Of a stretch of 64,000 nt of DNA, positions 55,735 to 64,000 are shown in pieces (positions within the stretch are counted from its first letter, which is position 1; each line of letters starts with the position of its first letter). The notes below the pieces were generated by a model. That model saw only the letters and a program-made list of their open reading frames with translations. It was not told the DNA's origin and ran no database searches. Made by a program: the position numbers and the translations under genes. Origin of the DNA: Lewinellaceae bacterium (GTDB taxonomy: Bacteria > Bacteroidota > Bacteroidia > Chitinophagales > Saprospiraceae); contig JACJXZ010000010.1 in NCBI GenBank assembly GCA_020636375.1, positions 324,705 through 388,704 of the forward strand. Direction: 5' to 3'.

Positions 55735-56616
55735 TGCTGAAAAACTAAAGTTTCTTACCTCAATTCTAAGCTGGGAAGCAATATAGCTAAGGGCTTTTAT
55801 TTTAGCCCAATTAACGTTAATTTGGATGCCAACAATGAACAGCCAGAATGGCCAACGGCAGCGCAAAGCCCGCTCAGCCCAGCGTCGGCGTTGAACAACT
55901 GCTTGGCCAGGTTCATTCACGTGGCTGCAGTCATTGATGACGGGCAGGGCGAGCGAACGCAGGGCAGACATCAAATTGGATCCCTTATCACAAATGACGT
56001 ACTTGAGCCTGAGCCCGGGCCGGCTTTGTAGGTTGCGAGCCAGAAAATCGCTGACATCCCCGCCCGTCCAGGAGGACTGTACTTCCATACCCAAGACTTC
56101 CACGTCCGCCACAGTTAAGGGGCGGGAGAGCGAGGCCGCTAGTTCAGCTTTGACGCCCAGCAATAAGAGCAACTGTTCTTTGCCGATCTGTATGCTGGCG
56201 TCCAAGATGGCTACGTACTCGCCACTGATCGTCTTGGCCAGGTTCAGCGCGTGAAGCCCGCAGCGTTCCACCCAGTTACTTACCGTTTTGAAGGCGGGCG
56301 CATTATACTTCCAGCCCATCAACTCGGCGTAGAAGCCCACCGTGGCAGCCGCGCAGCGCAACGAACCGCCGTGCAGCACAATAAATACGGCCATGGCCAT
56401 CATCTGAGCCGGATAGACACAGTTGTGCACCGGTTGTGGACGGCTCAGGCCTTGCAAGCGGGCTATCTCGGATTGAAGCCGCTTGATCGTTTGGTCACGG
56501 TACCGGATTTGATCCTTGAGCCTGCGCCGAGCGGCGGTGCGAAATTTAGCGCGTGATTTCAGCAGAGAAACCGTAGCTTTGAGGGGTGCCCATGCGGGGA
56601 GTGTTTTGTGTTTCAC
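55735..56616 (-). pseudogene. Transposase of an insertion sequence, decayed
   Basis: The N-terminal part of about 230 codons is well conserved, with a basic coiled start (RRLKDQIRYRDQTIKRLQSEI), ISGEYVAILDASIQIG (first Asp), and VICDKGSNL (second Asp). At NDCSHV (~55920) the natural continuation lies in another frame (MNLAKQLFNADAGLSGL, ending at a stop after LTLIGLK). The catalytic Glu region and the rest are missing, so transposition is not possible. It resembles DDE transposases of unassigned family. The right end, near 56693, interrupts the paralogous toxin-like gene. Confidence 0.72.
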
Positions 56617-56694
56617 ACCCCAAAGCTACGCCGTGTGGGCACATCTTTCACGTCAAAAAACGCCGGGCCCAAAAACTATCAGATTACACAGCCT

Positions 56695-57147
56695 ATCTTT
56701 TATGCCAAAGTTTTGAGCGGTCAATACTACCCGGCTGATTTCATATTCCGGATCCTTTTTCCGTGATTCGTAATCGCAGGTCTCACCATATTTCCAGACC
56801 TCCTTTGCCCTTAAAAATATGGTTTTTTGGCCGTCCGGGCAAGTGTAACAGGCCCGGTAGCCGTCGCCTATTGCAAGGGCAGCATATTGGATACATTTGT
56901 CTCGCCTCTTTTTGTGGGTTTCCAGCTTTTCATGAATCTCTGGAATGACTTCCGGATTACCCTCTTCATCCAGGTAAACGTGCCCCTCCGTCCCTTCGAT
57001 ATATTTTCTGGCCATCTGCACCCCATGCTTTATCCCGCCTTTATCCGCAGAAATTGTCAGAGAACAAAAAAATGGCGGTTTTCGGCGGCCTGGTTTCCCG
57101 GTTGGCGGTTTCGGCAAAGCAGGCTTCATAACGGCGGCGTTTCCCAT
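56695..57147 (-). pseudogene. Paralogue of the toxin-like gene, truncated by the insertion sequence
   Basis: Starting at ATG 57147, the frame reads RKYIEGTEGHVYLDEEGNPE, ACYTCPDGQKTIFLRAKEVW and CDYESRKKDPEYEI, clearly homologous to the gene at 45289-45819. It diverges after FGIKD at 56695, where insertion-sequence DNA (GGCTGTGTAATC... read on the minus strand) begins. The C-terminal ~50 residues, including the RPPGN end, are lost, and no immunity-like partner follows. Its N-terminal region lacks the long hydrophobic segment of the intact copy. Confidence 0.7.
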
Positions 57148-57364
57148 AGTAAGTTTATTTCAAAATAATCGGTTTAAAATTACGCCGCTAAAGTATAAAC
57201 CTTTTTTTGAAAAAACCAGGACAGTTTGCAGCCGCCTGGCAGGGGTTAATTTTTGGGAAAACCACCTGTATTTGACGCTTAAAACATTGATTGTTAGGAA
57301 ATATTGCACATTGTGAAAATGGGTACAATAGTTTCTCATGTGAGGTGCGCACGTAATGAAAAGA

Positions 57365-57437
57365 TGCCACGAAAGCACAAAAGCACAAAATCCCACGAAA
57401 CTTCGTGTGGATTTTGAGCCTTCGTGTTTTAGTGGCA
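57365..57437. repeat. Palindromic repeat
   Basis: TGCCAC (57365-57370) pairs with GTGGCA (57432-57437), with GAAAGCACAAAA/TTCGTGTTTT partly matching inside. AAAATCCCACGAA...TTCGTGTGGATTTT forms the core stem at 57387-57414. It lies in a gene-free stretch (57148-57480). Confidence 0.6.
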
Positions 57438-57487
57438 AAACCTGCGAGCTCTACATGAGAAGAGAAATTGCTGAAGTGGGAAAGCGT

Positions 57488-57863
57488 GATAATAGCGCTT
57501 TCCAGTAATAGCGCTTTCCAGGCGGTGGGCGGCGTGCTCGGCGGCCACGCCGTCAAGATGGGGGCGGAGCGCTGACGGAGTTGTTTATGGGCTTAATCCA
57601 GAAGGAAGAACCGACTTTCGAATCTTACGCTGATTTTAAGGAGCGGTTCGAGGGGTATATTGGCGAGCGGCGGCGGGTGCTGGGGGAGGAAGGGTTTTAT
57701 GAGCGGTATCCGGTGGATAAGCTGGATAAACCGAGTAGTTCAGTTCGAGCACATCATGAGTCATGTGGCAGAAGAACTGTACGGTCCCCAAATTGCCTTC
57801 GAACTGGCTGTCCGTTTCTTTCTGGACGATAAGGAGCCGCTGCCGGCGGCGACGGATAGGTGA
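57488..57863 (+). pseudogene. Fragments of broken genes
   Basis: A 16-base tandem duplication TAATAGCGCTTTCCAG (57490-57521) leads into a short open end AFQAVGGVLGGHAVKMGAER followed by a stop. Then ATG at 57587 opens GLIQKEEPTFESYADFKERF, which shifts frame near 57735 and continues as VVQFEHIMSHVAEELYG, FELAVRFFLDDKEPLPA. Both look like remnants of unidentified genes. The 16-base duplication is itself frame-changing. Confidence 0.45.
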
Positions 57864-58001
57864 GGTTACTCCTGCTTACGCCTTGACGGCAATGCCTGAG
57901 AAGGGGAGTACTGGGTTTGAAACCATTGAGCAAAGCGCTTCCCTCCCAGATCATATCAATCGCCCGGAAAATGAGAAGCGTGCGCCAGCATAATAAACCC
58001 C

Positions 58002-59414
58002 TCACCACACCAACGTCCCCACCGTCCTCCCCGGCAGCGATGCCGTAATCCATTTTTCCCCTGCGCCGATATTGAACGACTGTATGCCATTGTGTTCATT
58101 GAGCACGATCAGTACCGTTTTGCCATCCGGGCGGCGGAAGGCTACGTTGGGCAGGCCTCCGATGATGTTGCTGCCCAGCCGCACTGAGCCGGGCGGCACA
58201 AACTTCGCCGCCTGGGCGATGATGTAGAATCCGACATTCTTCGTGGCTTTTGATCCGTCGATGGTAACAGCGCCCAGGCACAGGGTGCAGCCGCCGGGCG
58301 TGTGAGGCTCGAGATTGGGGTCGCTGGCGAGGTTCCATTCGAGGGCCACCCGGCTCCAGTTGCGCATGGTGCCGATGATGACGTTCTTCAGGTGCCACTG
58401 CAGGTCGCCGTCGAAGCTGCCGTTCGCCCCCGTCCACTGCTCGGTGAAGTAGAGGGCTTTGTCGGGGTGGGCGTCGTGGATTTGCGACAGGGCGCTGACG
58501 TCGCCGGCGTAGAGGTGGAAGGCCGTGCCGTGCACGTAGGCTTTTGCTGCCGGGTCGCTCAGGATTTCCAGGGGGAAGTCCGGCCGGTCGCAGTTGTGGT
58601 CCCAGATAACGATCTTGGTGGCGATGCCTGCCGCCTGGAATGCCGGGCCGAGGTGGTTTTTGATGAAATCGGCCTGCTGGGCTGCCGACATAACCATGCT
58701 GGGGTTGTTGCCGCCGTGCTGGGGCTCGTTCTGGGGGGTGATGGCGTCAATGGCGATGCCCTGCGCCTGCATGGCCTGGATGTATTTTACGAAATACCGG
58801 GCATAAACGCCGTAATACTGGGGCTTGAGGTTGCCGCCAACGCTGCTGCCGTTGCTTTTCATCCAAACCGGCGGGCTCCAGGGCGAGCCCATGATCTTAA
58901 TGTCCGGATTAATCGCCAGGATTTCCTTCAGGATGGGGATGAGGAACAGGGTGTCTCTCGACAGGCTGAAATGTTGCAGCTCGGGGTCCGCCTGCCCGGC
59001 CGGCCGGTCGTTGTAGCTGAACACCACGGGGTCGAGGTCGGAAGCGCCGATGCTGACGCGCAGGTAGCTCACGCCGATGGAATTGTCGCCCTTGCCGAAA
59101 AGCTCCTGAAGCAGGGCCGCCCGGTCGGGTGCCGCCATGCGGTGCAGCAGCATGGCGCTGCCGCCGGTGAGGGTGTAGCCAAATCCTTCTACCGCCTGGA
59201 ATTGCTGATCCGGAGCGATCTGTATAGCCGGAAAGCGTTCATCCTCGTCGGCGGCAAAATCGATCGTCTTTTTGTAAAGCAGGTTTACCCCGTCGCCCGA
59301 CGTCGTCCAGACCTCCACCGGCAGGACGGGGGGCGGCTCATAAGGTTCGGCTTCGGGTTGGGCCTCGCAGCTCAGCAGGCTGAAAAGGGGGAGCAAAAGC
59401 AGGGTTCTGTTCAT
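58002..59414 (-). CDS. GH30 glycoside hydrolase, lipoprotein
   Basis: The start is the Met of MNRTLLLLPLFSLLSCEAQ, a lipoprotein signal; the ten upstream codons are not needed. GH30 enzymes are retaining beta-glycosidases in a (beta/alpha)8 barrel with a side beta-sandwich. The acid/base Glu is in ITPQNEPQHG and the nucleophile in ALYFTEQWTG. WSPPVWMKSN and GFGYTLTGGSA are family segments. Substrate could be beta-1,6-glucan or a beta-glucoside. It follows the second GH30 gene by about ten bases. Confidence 0.9.
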   Translation of the reverse strand: MNRTLLLLPLFSLLSCEAQPEAEPYEPPPVLPVEVWTTSGDGVNLLYKKTIDFAADEDERFPAIQIAPDQQFQAVEGFGYTLTGGSAMLLHRMAAPDRAALLQELFGKGDNSIGVSYLRVSIGASDLDPVVFSYNDRPAGQADPELQHFSLSRDTLFLIPILKEILAINPDIKIMGSPWSPPVWMKSNGSSVGGNLKPQYYGVYARYFVKYIQAMQAQGIAIDAITPQNEPQHGGNNPSMVMSAAQQADFIKNHLGPAFQAAGIATKIVIWDHNCDRPDFPLEILSDPAAKAYVHGTAFHLYAGDVSALSQIHDAHPDKALYFTEQWTGANGSFDGDLQWHLKNVIIGTMRNWSRVALEWNLASDPNLEPHTPGGCTLCLGAVTIDGSKATKNVGFYIIAQAAKFVPPGSVRLGSNIIGGLPNVAFRRPDGKTVLIVLNEHNGIQSFNIGAGEKWITASLPGRTVGTLVW

Positions 59415-59424
59415 GATCAGGTTT

Positions 59425-60870
59425 TTAATAAATAAGGGTAGCAATAGAATGCGGCAGGCTCTCTGCCTCCACTGCCTGCCCGCCTACGTACAAGCGGTAG
59501 CCGATCTTTTCTTCCGTAGGGTTCATCACCACCACGGCGACGCTGCCGTCCGGGTTGAGAAAGGCGGTGGCGAGCAACTGCGCCCGGCTCGACGAACAGG
59601 CGATGCGGCGCGCACCGGGGCGGATGAACTTCGAAAAGTGGCCGATGTAGTAGTAGGAATTCATATAGTGCAGCGTGCCGTCCTCTGTTCTGGCGTGAAC
59701 CGGGGCAAAGCAAAAGTTGCCGACGTGGTTGGGCCCGCCCGTTTCGTCGAGCAGGACGTTCCAGTCGGTCCAGGCCACGGCGCCGTTGTTGAAGTCGTGG
59801 ATCATGTTTTCGCCGTAGCGTTCGCCCCAGGACCAATCGCCGAAGGTTTCCCAGGAGAAGGGATAATTGCAGGCTTCCGTGAGCAGCAGTTTTTTTTCGG
59901 GGAAAGCCTCCGCCACGCGCTTTACGTTTTCATACTGATGCCCGCCGGTCCAGGATTCGTACCAGTGGAAGCCGACGCCCCAGATGTAGCGGGCGGTTTC
60001 GGGGTCACTCAGGTAGGTAGCGGCGCGCTGGTAGAGCAGGTCGCGGTTGTGGTCCCAGGCGATGAGTTTTTTATCGGAAAAACCTTTCTTTTCCAGGGCC
60101 GGGCCGAGGTGGTTTTTGATAAAATCCGCCTCTTCCTGTGCCGTGTAAATGCAGGATTCCCAGGTTTGTTTAGCCATGGGCTCGTTCTGTACGGAAAGGC
60201 CCCAGACCGGGATGCCTGCTTTTTCGTAAGCCTGGATGAATTTCACGAAATAATTTGCCCAGGTGCCGTAGTGCTCCGGCTTCAGTTTGCCCCCTTGCAG
60301 CATGGAGTTGTTGTCCTTCATCCAGGCCGGGGGGCTCCAGGGGCTGACGAACAGGTCGAGCTGCCCGCCTGCTGCCGCCATCGCCTTTTTGATGAAAGGG
60401 ATTTTGAACCGCTCGTCGGGTCCGATGCTGAAGGTGTGCAGTTCTGCGTCCCCTTCGTCAACGTAGGTGTACATGCCGCTCGAAAAATCGCAGCTGTTGA
60501 TGTTCGTCCGGGCCAGCGTATATCCGATGCCCTGTTCGGGATCGTAATAGGCCCGCAGCAGTTCCTCCTGCTGCCCGGGCGGCAGTTTGGCGAACGTCTC
60601 CGCCGATGCGTCGGTCAATGCCCCCCCGATGCCGGCGAATGCCTGGAAAGTTTGTGAGGGGTCGACAAAAACGCAGGGCTGGTCCTCAAAGGGCTGACCG
60701 AAGGGCGCAAAGGAAAGCGTGGCTGTCGGCGTGAGGCGGAACGGGGAATTTTCAGCGGTAGTAACAACGGACACTTTTTCCCCTTCTCCGGCATAACCGG
60801 GGCCGCTGGCTTTTTGTCCAAAAACAATGGCATTGGAGAGCAGCAGCGGGATTAGTATTCTGATTTTCAT
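59425..60870 (-). CDS. GH30 glycoside hydrolase
   Basis: The start is placed at MKIRILIPLLLSNAIVFG, a signal peptide; upstream codons derive from leader DNA. The barrel shows GIGGALTDASAETF, NINSCDFSSGMYTYVD, SPWSPPAWMKDN, SVQNEPMAKQTWES (acid/base Glu) and LLLTEACNY (nucleophile Glu). It resembles glucosylceramidase-type GH30 (subfamily 1). With about 480 residues it is full length and lacks other domains. It lies in one cluster with SusD and SusC. Confidence 0.92.
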   Translation of the reverse strand: MKIRILIPLLLSNAIVFGQKASGPGYAGEGEKVSVVTTAENSPFRLTPTATLSFAPFGQPFEDQPCVFVDPSQTFQAFAGIGGALTDASAETFAKLPPGQQEELLRAYYDPEQGIGYTLARTNINSCDFSSGMYTYVDEGDAELHTFSIGPDERFKIPFIKKAMAAAGGQLDLFVSPWSPPAWMKDNNSMLQGGKLKPEHYGTWANYFVKFIQAYEKAGIPVWGLSVQNEPMAKQTWESCIYTAQEEADFIKNHLGPALEKKGFSDKKLIAWDHNRDLLYQRAATYLSDPETARYIWGVGFHWYESWTGGHQYENVKRVAEAFPEKKLLLTEACNYPFSWETFGDWSWGERYGENMIHDFNNGAVAWTDWNVLLDETGGPNHVGNFCFAPVHARTEDGTLHYMNSYYYIGHFSKFIRPGARRIACSSSRAQLLATAFLNPDGSVAVVVMNPTEEKIGYRLYVGGQAVEAESLPHSIATLIY

Positions 60871-60988
60871 TTTTTCTGATTTCGGCGTAACAAAAAACCA
60901 TGGCAGCCAACCTGCTTCCTGTACCCTTATCGCAGGCCGCACTGGCCACATCAAAAATCGAACATCGCAAATCAAACATCACAAATTA

Positions 60989-62452
60989 TCAATACCCCGG
61001 ATTCTGGATCAACTTCGAGTTCTTATCCAGCTCCGCCTGCGGGATGGGCCAAAGGAGCCGCTCCGGCGTCAGGTTATATCCCAGGGGCTGCCCGTTGGGG
61101 CCTTTGGCGTTGTTCATCACTTCGATGGCCCGGCCGGTGCGCTTCAGGTCGTACCAGCGGTGCCCCTCGAAGGCCAGTTCGAGGCGGCGTTCCTTTTCAA
61201 TGGCCCGGCGCATTTCTGCCTGGGAAGAAGCGGTTGTGGGAGGCAGGTTGACTCTCTCCCGGATTTGGTCGACCAGGGCGGCGGCGCCCTCCGGGTCGCC
61301 GAGCTCGTTCAGCGCTTCGGCCTTCAGCAGCAGGATGTCCGCCAGGCGGATGAAGATGTAGTTCTGGTCGCTGCCTTCCTGGAAGTTGCGCCATTTGTTG
61401 ATGAACGGATACTGTGTCTGGGGCCAGTGGGCGTCTGACCATTTGCCGGTGACGTCCAGAAAAATCACAGAGGCGTTTTTCCTGATCTGGTCGTTCTCGG
61501 CGTCGAAAGCGGCCACGAGGTCGTTGGAGGGCAGGTTGAACTTTTTCCAGTCGAGCCCCCGGAAGATTTTGGTACCCCAGTTGCCGTCGGCGGCGCCTCC
61601 GGTGTAGTTGATCTCAAAAATGGATTCGGCGGAGTTCTCGTTGGCGTTATCCCATAGCTGTTCGTAATCGGGCAGCAGCGAATAGCCTCCCGCGATGACA
61701 GCGTCGCAGTATTGCCTGACTTTTTCCCAGTCGTGCGGCTCCTGCGTGGCGTAAACCTTGGCCAGCACGGCGTTCACGGCGCCGGTGGTGACGTAGCCCT
61801 TGTGTGGTGCCGTGGCAGGCACCCGGATCAGGGCCGTCTCCAGGTCAGTGATGATCTGGGCATATATCTCCTCCCGGGGCGAGCGGGCGGGGAAGATGAT
61901 GGAATAAATCTCATCCAGCTTGTCGGCGCTGATGGATTTAACCTCCTGCAACTGCAGCGGCACATCGCCCCAAAGCTGCACCAACTGGAAGTACATGAAT
62001 GCCCGGATGAAAGCGGCTTCGCCGATGATCTCTTCCTTCCGGCCGTCCGTCAGGGCCGGATCGGCCACTGCGTCGATGTTATTGAGGATGGTATTCGTTT
62101 TGCCGATGGTCGAATAGAGGTAGGCCCAGTCGCGGCTGACGTTGCGGTTGGTAGCGTCGAGGCGGTAGTCGTCGATCTGGAAGTTGTCGGGGTTGTCCCC
62201 GCCGGCGTAGGCGTCGTCCGCCTGGGCGTCGCCGTTTACGTAGTAATCGAGCTGGTAATATTCGTTCTTGAAATCGGAGTAGGCGCCGGCAAGGGCGGCC
62301 TCCACTTCGCTGGCTGTTTTGAAATACACGGAATCGGCGCCGGTATTGTCCACGGCGATGCTCTGCGAGGCCGGCTCCAGTTCCAGGTATTTCTCGCAGG
62401 AACTCAGGGTTAGGGCTGCGAGGAAATAAAGGGCTGCTATATGCTTTTTCAT
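60989..62452 (-). CDS. susD: SusD/RagB family nutrient-binding lipoprotein
   Basis: A lipoprotein signal (ALTLSSCEKYLELEP) is followed by a TPR-rich SusD fold, with VDNTGADSVYFKT, GEAAFIRAFMYFQLVQLWGDVPL and YIFIRLADILLLKAEALNELG as conserved segments. It ends WPIPQAELDKNSKLIQNPGY, as usual. It binds glycans at the surface and lids the SusC barrel. It lies 11 bases after susC. Confidence 0.96.
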   Translation of the reverse strand: MKKHIAALYFLAALTLSSCEKYLELEPASQSIAVDNTGADSVYFKTASEVEAALAGAYSDFKNEYYQLDYYVNGDAQADDAYAGGDNPDNFQIDDYRLDATNRNVSRDWAYLYSTIGKTNTILNNIDAVADPALTDGRKEEIIGEAAFIRAFMYFQLVQLWGDVPLQLQEVKSISADKLDEIYSIIFPARSPREEIYAQIITDLETALIRVPATAPHKGYVTTGAVNAVLAKVYATQEPHDWEKVRQYCDAVIAGGYSLLPDYEQLWDNANENSAESIFEINYTGGAADGNWGTKIFRGLDWKKFNLPSNDLVAAFDAENDQIRKNASVIFLDVTGKWSDAHWPQTQYPFINKWRNFQEGSDQNYIFIRLADILLLKAEALNELGDPEGAAALVDQIRERVNLPPTTASSQAEMRRAIEKERRLELAFEGHRWYDLKRTGRAIEVMNNAKGPNGQPLGYNLTPERLLWPIPQAELDKNSKLIQNPGY

Positions 62453-62463
62453 TGTTCTCGGTT

Positions 62464-64000
62464 TTAGAATTCAACATTCAGGCCGGCGGTGAGGATGCGG
62501 GCCTGCGGGTAGGTGCCGTAGTCGACGCCCAGCTCGGTGGCGCTTTGCCCGAAGGCGTTCACCTCGGGGTCGAAACCGCTGTACCGGGTGAATGTCAGCA
62601 GGTTCTGTCCGGTAACGTAAACCGTGAGTTGGCGGATATTCAGGCGCTCCAGGCTTTGCGGGTTGAAATTGTAGGACAGCGTTACCGCTTTCAGGCGGAG
62701 GTAGGAGCCGTCTTCCACGAAGCGGGTGGAATTGCGCACGTTGTCCACTTTGCCGCCGCCGATGGCCCGGGGGATGTCGGTGTAGCGGTTTTCCGGCGTC
62801 CAGCGGCGCAGCACGGCCGTGGATTGGTTTTTGCTGTCGAACATACCTTCCAGGTCGATCCGGGTGGCGTTGAAGATGTCGTTCCCCTGGCTGCCCTGGA
62901 AGAAGAGGTCCAGGCCGAAGTTTTTCCAGGAAAGCGAGTTGGTCAGGCCGTAAATGAAGTCCGGGTTGGCGTCGCCGATGACGGTGCGGTCGCCCGGGTC
63001 GAAGATGCCGTTCCCGTTTACGTCCTTGTAGGTCAGGTCGCCGGTTTCCGGGTCTACCCCTTCCGCAACATAACCGAAGAACACGCCGAGCGGCAGGCCT
63101 TCGCGCACGATGGCCACATCCTGGTTGTTGCTGTACACCCTGCCGAAGTAGTATACATCGGTGTACTGCAGTTCCAGCACTTTATTCTTGTTGAAGGAGA
63201 TGTTGAAGTCGGTGTTCCAGCGCAGTGTGCCGGTAGTGTTGACGGTAGACAGGTTAAATTCCAGCCCTCTGTTCTCGATCGTTCCGGCATTCGTCTGAAT
63301 GGAGGTGATGGGCAGGGAGTTGGAGAGCTGCACGTTCAGCAGCACGTCGTCCGTTTTTTTATAATAGGCGTCGGCGGTAAAGTTGACCCGCCCCTGCCAC
63401 AGGGAGAGGTCCAGGCCGATGTTGGACTGGTCGGTGGTTTCCCACCGCAGGTCGGGGTTGCCGTAGGAAACCTGGACGGCGGCCGGCCCGGAGAGTGGGT
63501 CGGTGGCGGCCCGGCGGTAGTACGACACCAGCCCGTAGCGGGCGTAGTTGGAGATGCCTTCCTGGTTGCCGTTCCTGCCCCAGCCGAGGCGCAGCTTCAT
63601 GTCGTAAATGGCGTCGATACCCTGCATGAACGGCTCTGCCGAGATGCGCCAGCCGAGGGAGAAGGAAGGCATGGTGCCCCAGTGGTGCGCGAGCTTGGAG
63701 GATCCGTCCCGCCGGGCCGAAGCCGTCAGCAGGTATTTGCTTTTGTAATCGTAGGTGAGCCGGCCGAAGAAGGAAGCCAGGGCCCATTCCTGCACATCGG
63801 TGCTGGCCGAGATGCTGTTCGCCGCGTTGAGGGTAGTAACGGATACGTCGGCAGGAAAGTCGTTGCCATAGATGTAGGAATTGCCCCAGTGCGACTTCTG
63901 GATACTGCTGCCTGCCAGGAACGACATTCGGCTTTCGCCGAACGTGGCCGAATAGGAGGCGGTATTTTCCCACAGCCAGATGGCGCTGTTGGAGCGGTCG
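62464..64000 (-). CDS. susC: SusC/RagA TonB-dependent transporter, C-terminal part
   Basis: The frame is open from the window edge at 64000 to the stop at 62464, at least 512 residues. It contains the SusC barrel signatures DRRDGSSKLAHHWGTMPSFS-type (here SARRDGSSKLAHHWGTMPS), SLGWRIS, GRNGNQEGIS, RGLEFNL and VTLSYNF, and ends ARILTAGLNVEF. The N-terminal plug and start lie beyond the window. It imports the glycan fragments bound by SusD using TonB energy. Confidence 0.95.
   Translation of the reverse strand, partial: DRSNSAIWLWENTASYSATFGESRMSFLAGSSIQKSHWGNSYIYGNDFPADVSVTTLNAANSISASTDVQEWALASFFGRLTYDYKSKYLLTASARRDGSSKLAHHWGTMPSFSLGWRISAEPFMQGIDAIYDMKLRLGWGRNGNQEGISNYARYGLVSYYRRAATDPLSGPAAVQVSYGNPDLRWETTDQSNIGLDLSLWQGRVNFTADAYYKKTDDVLLNVQLSNSLPITSIQTNAGTIENRGLEFNLSTVNTTGTLRWNTDFNISFNKNKVLELQYTDVYYFGRVYSNNQDVAIVREGLPLGVFFGYVAEGVDPETGDLTYKDVNGNGIFDPGDRTVIGDANPDFIYGLTNSLSWKNFGLDLFFQGSQGNDIFNATRIDLEGMFDSKNQSTAVLRRWTPENRYTDIPRAIGGGKVDNVRNSTRFVEDGSYLRLKAVTLSYNFNPQSLERLNIRQLTVYVTGQNLLTFTRYSGFDPEVNAFGQSATELGVDYGTYPQARILTAGLNVEF

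Overview
The window looks like a chromosomal segment of a Bacteroidota bacterium, most likely of the Saprospiria group (Lewinella/Phaeodactylibacter-like). The support is a SusC/SusD pair, type IX secretion sorting tails, DUF1800 and DUF1501 neighbours, a clade II lipoprotein-type nitrous oxide reductase, the DUF4271-HemD pair and A-rich leaders without Shine-Dalgarno sites. The lineage is inferred from gene content; no rRNA or tRNA gene was seen. Base composition is fairly GC-rich, with visibly more AT-rich patches at about 31.1-32.5, 40.3-42.3, 45.4-46.5 and 51.8-53.1 kb.

0.4-5.3 kb: a nitrous oxide respiration locus. nosZ is divergent from an Rrf2-type regulator, a lipoprotein cytochrome c and a polytopic membrane protein, with no other denitrification gene in view. 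5.4-10.7 kb, minus strand: acyl-CoA dehydrogenase, a degenerate-HD protein with a Pycsar-effector-type membrane tail, a polyprenyl diphosphate synthase and a secreted phosphatase. 11-17.6 kb: glyA, an outer-membrane protein, an AIM24-family protein, and an ECF sigma factor operon with a membrane-anchored beta-barrel partner. 17.6-19.8 kb: a two-component system. 20-25.8 kb: DUF4271 protein, HemD, Nudix hydrolase, a 57-residue membrane protein and UvrA. 26-36.5 kb: a class III cyclase-TPR protein, tryptophanase family enzyme, DUF4286, patatin phospholipase, a DUF4143-type ATPase behind twin palindromes, the DUF1800/DUF1501 pair and a zinc-binding protein.

36.6-57.9 kb: an accessory region. Around intact icmF and a large SNF2 helicase lie an AAA ATPase + DUF4435/TOPRIM-like pair (PARIS/OLD-like), a translationally coupled toxin/immunity-like pair and its broken paralogue, a HigBA module, a PD-(D/E)XK nuclease, and many fossils: MntA-HepT remnants, a frameshifted purine nucleoside phosphorylase, a Panacea antitoxin fragment, a gene with three in-frame stops and a decayed transposase. 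This reads as a turnover site for defence and toxin genes.

58-64 kb, minus strand: a polysaccharide utilisation locus, susC (cut by the window end), susD and two GH30 glycosidases, probably acting on a beta-linked glucan.

The most interesting points are the AAA+TOPRIM pair, the three-stop pseudogene, the MntA-HepT fossil, the dead-HD Pycsar-effector-like protein, and numerous MITE-like inverted repeats, one of which supplies a gene's stop codon and one of which appears inserted in frame in a membrane protein gene.
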